Shown one piece after another: positions 61,190 through 64,000 of a stretch of 64,000 bases of DNA. A program made the translations under genes and the position numbers. Each line of letters opens with the position of its first letter. The stretch's first letter is position 1. This stretch comes from Streptomyces brevispora. Lineage in GTDB: Bacteria > Actinomycetota > Actinomycetes > Streptomycetales > Streptomycetaceae. A model generated the notes under the pieces. It was not told where the DNA came from and made no database searches. It saw only the letters and a program-made list of their open reading frames with translations. The DNA is taken from positions 6,200,001 through 6,264,000 of the forward strand of contig NZ_VIWW01000001.1 in assembly GCF_007829885.1 (NCBI RefSeq), given 5' to 3'.

Positions 61190-61387
61190 CCTCCAGGGTG
61201 CGGCGGCGCGAACGGCGGATGCGTACTTCCGTGGATGCGTACTTCCATGGCGCGGCTGGCGCGAAAGCGGCGACGCACGGCCCGGGGGGCGCCGCAGGTC
61301 CCCGGTCCGCACGTGAAGTGACGGCCGGATCGCGATGTCTGCCCTCGGCAGGTAGCTGCCACCGCAGCGCCCCGCAGGCCCTGGAGT

Positions 61388-61714
61388 GGCGGTCTCACTT
61401 CCCTCGGCACCGCGCTTTCCAGCGCGCGTCCCGAGGAAGGCGGTCTCGCCTCCGGTATGGTCAACACCAGCTATCAGGTCGGCTCGGCCCTCGGCCTCGC
61501 CGCGATGACCGCCGTGTCCTCCGCCTACGGAGCGAAGGAACTCGGTAATCCCGTCGCCCTGACCGACGGCTTCTCGGCCGCTTTCGTGGGCGCCGCCGCC
61601 ATCGCTGCGGCCGGTGCGGTCATCGCTTGGCTCACGCTCCGCACCAACCCCGCCCCGGCACCCGCCGCGCCGGACGCGCTTCCGCTCGACACCGGTCGCG
61701 ACCGCTTCGGTTAA
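61388..61714 (+). pseudogene. MFS exporter C-terminal relic
   Basis: The frame encodes LTSLGTALSSARPEEGGLAS then GMVNTSYQVGSALGLAAMT and a last membrane helix, the end of a DHA2-type MFS exporter. The first twelve helices are missing. It is a second broken MFS gene in this flank and does not continue the one at 50498. Confidence 0.75.
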
Positions 61715-62206
61715 CCCGCGTACAGGGACGAGCGGCACGTTGGACCGGAGCGAACCTCCCGCGTCAGTACTGTGAGGAATTTTTTGCTCGGCAGCATCTC
61801 GTCCTGGAGCACCAGATGGTGAGTTGCGTAGATGGATGCCGACTCCATGCCGCGGTGGCTGTCCACATGGCAGCCGGCGGGCAGTCAGGAACTGGATCGA
61901 TGACGATCCGCCGAGCCAGTTCGCACCATCGCAGCGCAGGTCTTCCGCAAGCGCAAGATGCTTGGGTCCCCGTGCCGTAGCAGGGAGGCCACCGGCTCTA
62001 CGGTGTCACCGCGTCCGTGGCCGACGAAGCCCATCAGTGGTGGTGTCCGTAGGTCTCCTTCCACGTCGCGGTGGCGTCTTGCTTGCCGGATCTCCGGCCC
62101 ACCTCTCGATCAGTTCAGTCATGATCAAGGAAACGCCGACCGCGCCGCGGCGGTTCCGGTGGGCGCCGAACTCCCGTACGTAATACCGGGCGCGCCGGGC
62201 GGCCCG
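61715..62206. other. Intergenic region, no supported gene
   Basis: About 490 bp. A minus-strand frame near 62100-62180 reads like a worn coding piece but matches no family I can name. No RNA gene is visible. Confidence 0.4.
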
Positions 62207-64000
62207 TCAGCCGGAGACGCTCGCCCGGCCGTTCTCGATGTGCCCCATCAGCCGTCGCCGGAAGGCATCGTCCCCGTTGACGGTGACGGACAGGTCGTAC
62301 CAGCCGTGTGCGTCGGCCGCCGAGTGCACGACCGTACGGCTGCGTCCCGGCTTGACCTTGACGGCCCTGGTCCAGTCCCGCAGGTCGGCCGCCTCGACGT
62401 AGCCCAGCGGCCGTACGGCGAAGGTGAGCGTCGTCCGCCCCGTGTTGTGCAGGGTGAGATGCAGATCCCGCTCATGTGCGTCAATCCGCGAGGCGACCTC
62501 GGCCCCGGCAGAAGCGCTGTCCTTCGCGGGCCCGGCGAACTCGCGCCGGAAGCCGTTCGGGCCTGTCACCGTGAACCGGTACGCCGCACCGGTAAGGGGC
62601 ACCGTCCATTGCGCCGTGCCCCTTACATCCCGGTGCTGCGGTACGGGGAACTCCCCCGCGTACGGATACAGCGCGAAGTGCGCGGAGGAACGCCCCGTGT
62701 TGCTCAGGGCCACCTGCACCGCCCCGTCCACCAGCTTCGCCTGGGCGTCCGGCTGGTACGGCAGCGCGCGGGCCGGGCGGACCCCGGACTCCTGTACGGG
62801 CATGTGCTGCACGAGCGGCGGTTCCGGCGCCCAGCGCCCGCTGAACGGCGTGATGGCACCGGGCTGCTCGACCTTGGGCCGGCGCCGCGCCCGCTCGAAG
62901 TCGAAGGCCGAGGTCAGATCGCCGGTGGCGGTGCGCCGCCAGTCGCTGATGTTCGGTTCCTTCACGCCGGTCCAGCGCTCCAGGAAGCGGATCACAGAGG
63001 TGTGGTCGAAGACCTCGGAGCAGACGTAGCCGCCCACGGTCCACGGCGACACGACGAGCAGCGGCACCCGGATCCCGAGACCGGTGGGCTTGCCCTCCCA
63101 CTGCTCCTCGGCCACCTCGGGCGGTGCGATCGGCGGCGGCACGTGGTCGAAGAAGCCGTCGTTCTCGTCGTAGTTGATGAGGACGGCGGTGTGCCGCCAC
63201 ACATCGGGGTGCTTGCCCAGCGCGTCCAGGACCTTGTAGACGATCGTCGCGCTGTGGATCGGCGAGGAGACGCTCGGGTGCTCGGAGTCGACGGCCGACG
63301 GCACCAGATAGGAGACCTCGGGCAGCGTGCCCGCCGCCACGTCCTTGGCGAACTCATCGGCCAGCTTTCCGGTCTCCACCCGGCGCAACGCACGCTCGAA
63401 GAGGCTGCGCTCAGCCTTGTCCAGGGTGGCGACACCCTCTTCGAGCAGACCGAACAGCCGCTCCCGCTCCGTGGCGTCCGCGTCCCGTACCGCCGAGTAG
63501 AACGACTCCATGTATGTATGGCCGCCGCTCTTCGACAGCGCCTTGCGGGCGATCGCCTTGAAGGCGGCGAAGAACTCGATCTGGTTGTCGGTGAAGTTCT
63601 CCCACTCGGTGTACGTACGCCAGCTGCGCCCGGCTTTCTCCAGCCGCTCCGCGTACGTGCCCCAGTCGTACCCCGGGTGCGTGTCCTCGTTGTACGCGTC
63701 GTTCCCGACGGCCCGCTTGCCGTTCGCCTCGTTGCCCGTCTTCCCGCTCCACAGGTGGTTGCGGTTGGGGCTGGTCGAGGTGTGGATGGAGGAGTGGTAG
63801 GCGTCGCAGACCGTGAAGGTGTCGGCCAGTTCGTAGTGCAGCGGGATGTCGCGGCGGTCGTAGTACGCCATGGTGGCGGCCGTCTTCGCAGTCACCCAGC
63901 CGTTCATCCACCCCCCGGCCCATGCCGTCCCGCCACCGCTCCAGGAGTGGTCGAGCGCGCCGATGTACTGGAGGTCCTTCTTCTGCGTCTCGGCAGCGCC
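62207..64000 (-). CDS. Phospholipase C / acid phosphatase family phosphoesterase (5' end outside window)
   Basis: The 597 residues in the window cover most of a phosphocholine-specific phospholipase C-like enzyme: HSSIHTSTSPNRNHLWSG, DWGTYAERLEKAGRSWRTY, INYDENDGFFDHVPPP and TSVIRFLERWTG, followed by two beta domains (about residues 390-597). The frame is open to the right edge, so the N-terminus and any Tat signal peptide are not visible; relatives are secreted. It would release phosphate esters from phospholipids outside the cell. Confidence 0.92.
   Translation of the reverse strand, partial: GAAETQKKDLQYIGALDHSWSGGGTAWAGGWMNGWVTAKTAATMAYYDRRDIPLHYELADTFTVCDAYHSSIHTSTSPNRNHLWSGKTGNEANGKRAVGNDAYNEDTHPGYDWGTYAERLEKAGRSWRTYTEWENFTDNQIEFFAAFKAIARKALSKSGGHTYMESFYSAVRDADATERERLFGLLEEGVATLDKAERSLFERALRRVETGKLADEFAKDVAAGTLPEVSYLVPSAVDSEHPSVSSPIHSATIVYKVLDALGKHPDVWRHTAVLINYDENDGFFDHVPPPIAPPEVAEEQWEGKPTGLGIRVPLLVVSPWTVGGYVCSEVFDHTSVIRFLERWTGVKEPNISDWRRTATGDLTSAFDFERARRRPKVEQPGAITPFSGRWAPEPPLVQHMPVQESGVRPARALPYQPDAQAKLVDGAVQVALSNTGRSSAHFALYPYAGEFPVPQHRDVRGTAQWTVPLTGAAYRFTVTGPNGFRREFAGPAKDSASAGAEVASRIDAHERDLHLTLHNTGRTTLTFAVRPLGYVEAADLRDWTRAVKVKPGRSRTVVHSAADAHGWYDLSVTVNGDDAFRRRLMGHIENGRASVSG

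Noticed and set aside
1..64000. tRNA, rRNA or CRISPR loci
   Set aside because: No cloverleaf-like segment, rRNA motif or spaced repeat array was noticed when reading; no covariance search could be run.

Overview
The window is high-GC actinobacterial DNA. The right third has typical Streptomyces content: a 2-methylisoborneol operon with an encapsulin, a DUF574-type methyltransferase, and an SPFH/NAD-kinase-like pair. The most likely source is a Streptomyces. The left 45 kb is a dense nonribosomal peptide (NRPS) biosynthetic cluster whose left edge lies outside the window; IS transposase relics at about 45.5-46.0 kb mark its right edge.

Region 1 (1-45.1 kb), the NRPS cluster. The assembly-line parts are the 3' end of a C-A-PCP protein (1-2270), an A-PCP-C-A-PCP protein (45117-40177, minus) and a terminal C-A*-PCP-TE protein (40172-36351, minus) whose adenylation domain has lost its core motifs. 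A separate carrier-based subpathway lies at 23.7-28.2 kb: a SyrB2-type non-haem iron enzyme, a free carrier protein, a KAS III-like acyltransferase and an A-PCP protein. It looks like the in-trans supply line for the terminal module. Precursor genes point to piperazate (ornithine N-hydroxylase at 15.1 kb with an extra C-terminal split-barrel domain, and a KtzT-type piperazate synthase at 34.9 kb) and to a 4-alkylproline derived from tyrosine (LmbB1/LmbB2/LmbA homologues at 31.6-34.9 kb and a LmbY-like F420 enzyme at 29.6 kb). Tailoring candidates are two carbamoyltransferases, an amidinotransferase, an ATP-grasp ligase, a leucyl/phenylalanyl-tRNA-protein transferase homologue, two membrane di-iron desaturase-like enzymes, a two-lobed haem-oxygenase-like di-iron protein, a berberine-bridge-type flavoenzyme and two 2-oxoglutarate dioxygenases. 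A StrR-type regulator, an MbtH protein, a type II thioesterase and a heterodimeric ABC exporter complete it.

Within this cluster, a minus-strand operon at 12.9-7.6 kb (SGNH protein, a 29-residue peptide, the di-iron protein, carbamoyltransferase, a 47-residue protein) contains two small genes that are easy to miss.

Region 2 (45.1-46.6 kb) holds no intact gene, only relics of two transposases. Region 3 (46.6-50.3 kb) is the encapsulin / 2-methylisoborneol synthase / GPP methyltransferase operon.

Region 4 (50.5-64 kb) mixes intact genes (EF-G-binding-type zinc protein, Nudix, NAD-kinase-like, SPFH, TetR, DUF574 methyltransferase, PadR, 2,4-dienoyl-CoA reductase, phospholipase C) with broken ones (two MFS exporters, a DMT-type transporter, a secreted protein). 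Strong inverted repeats mark a TetR operator array (56279-56348), a likely operator upstream of the dienoyl-CoA reductase (61095-61124) and several terminators.

Function assignments rest on motif recognition by eye; no database search was run.
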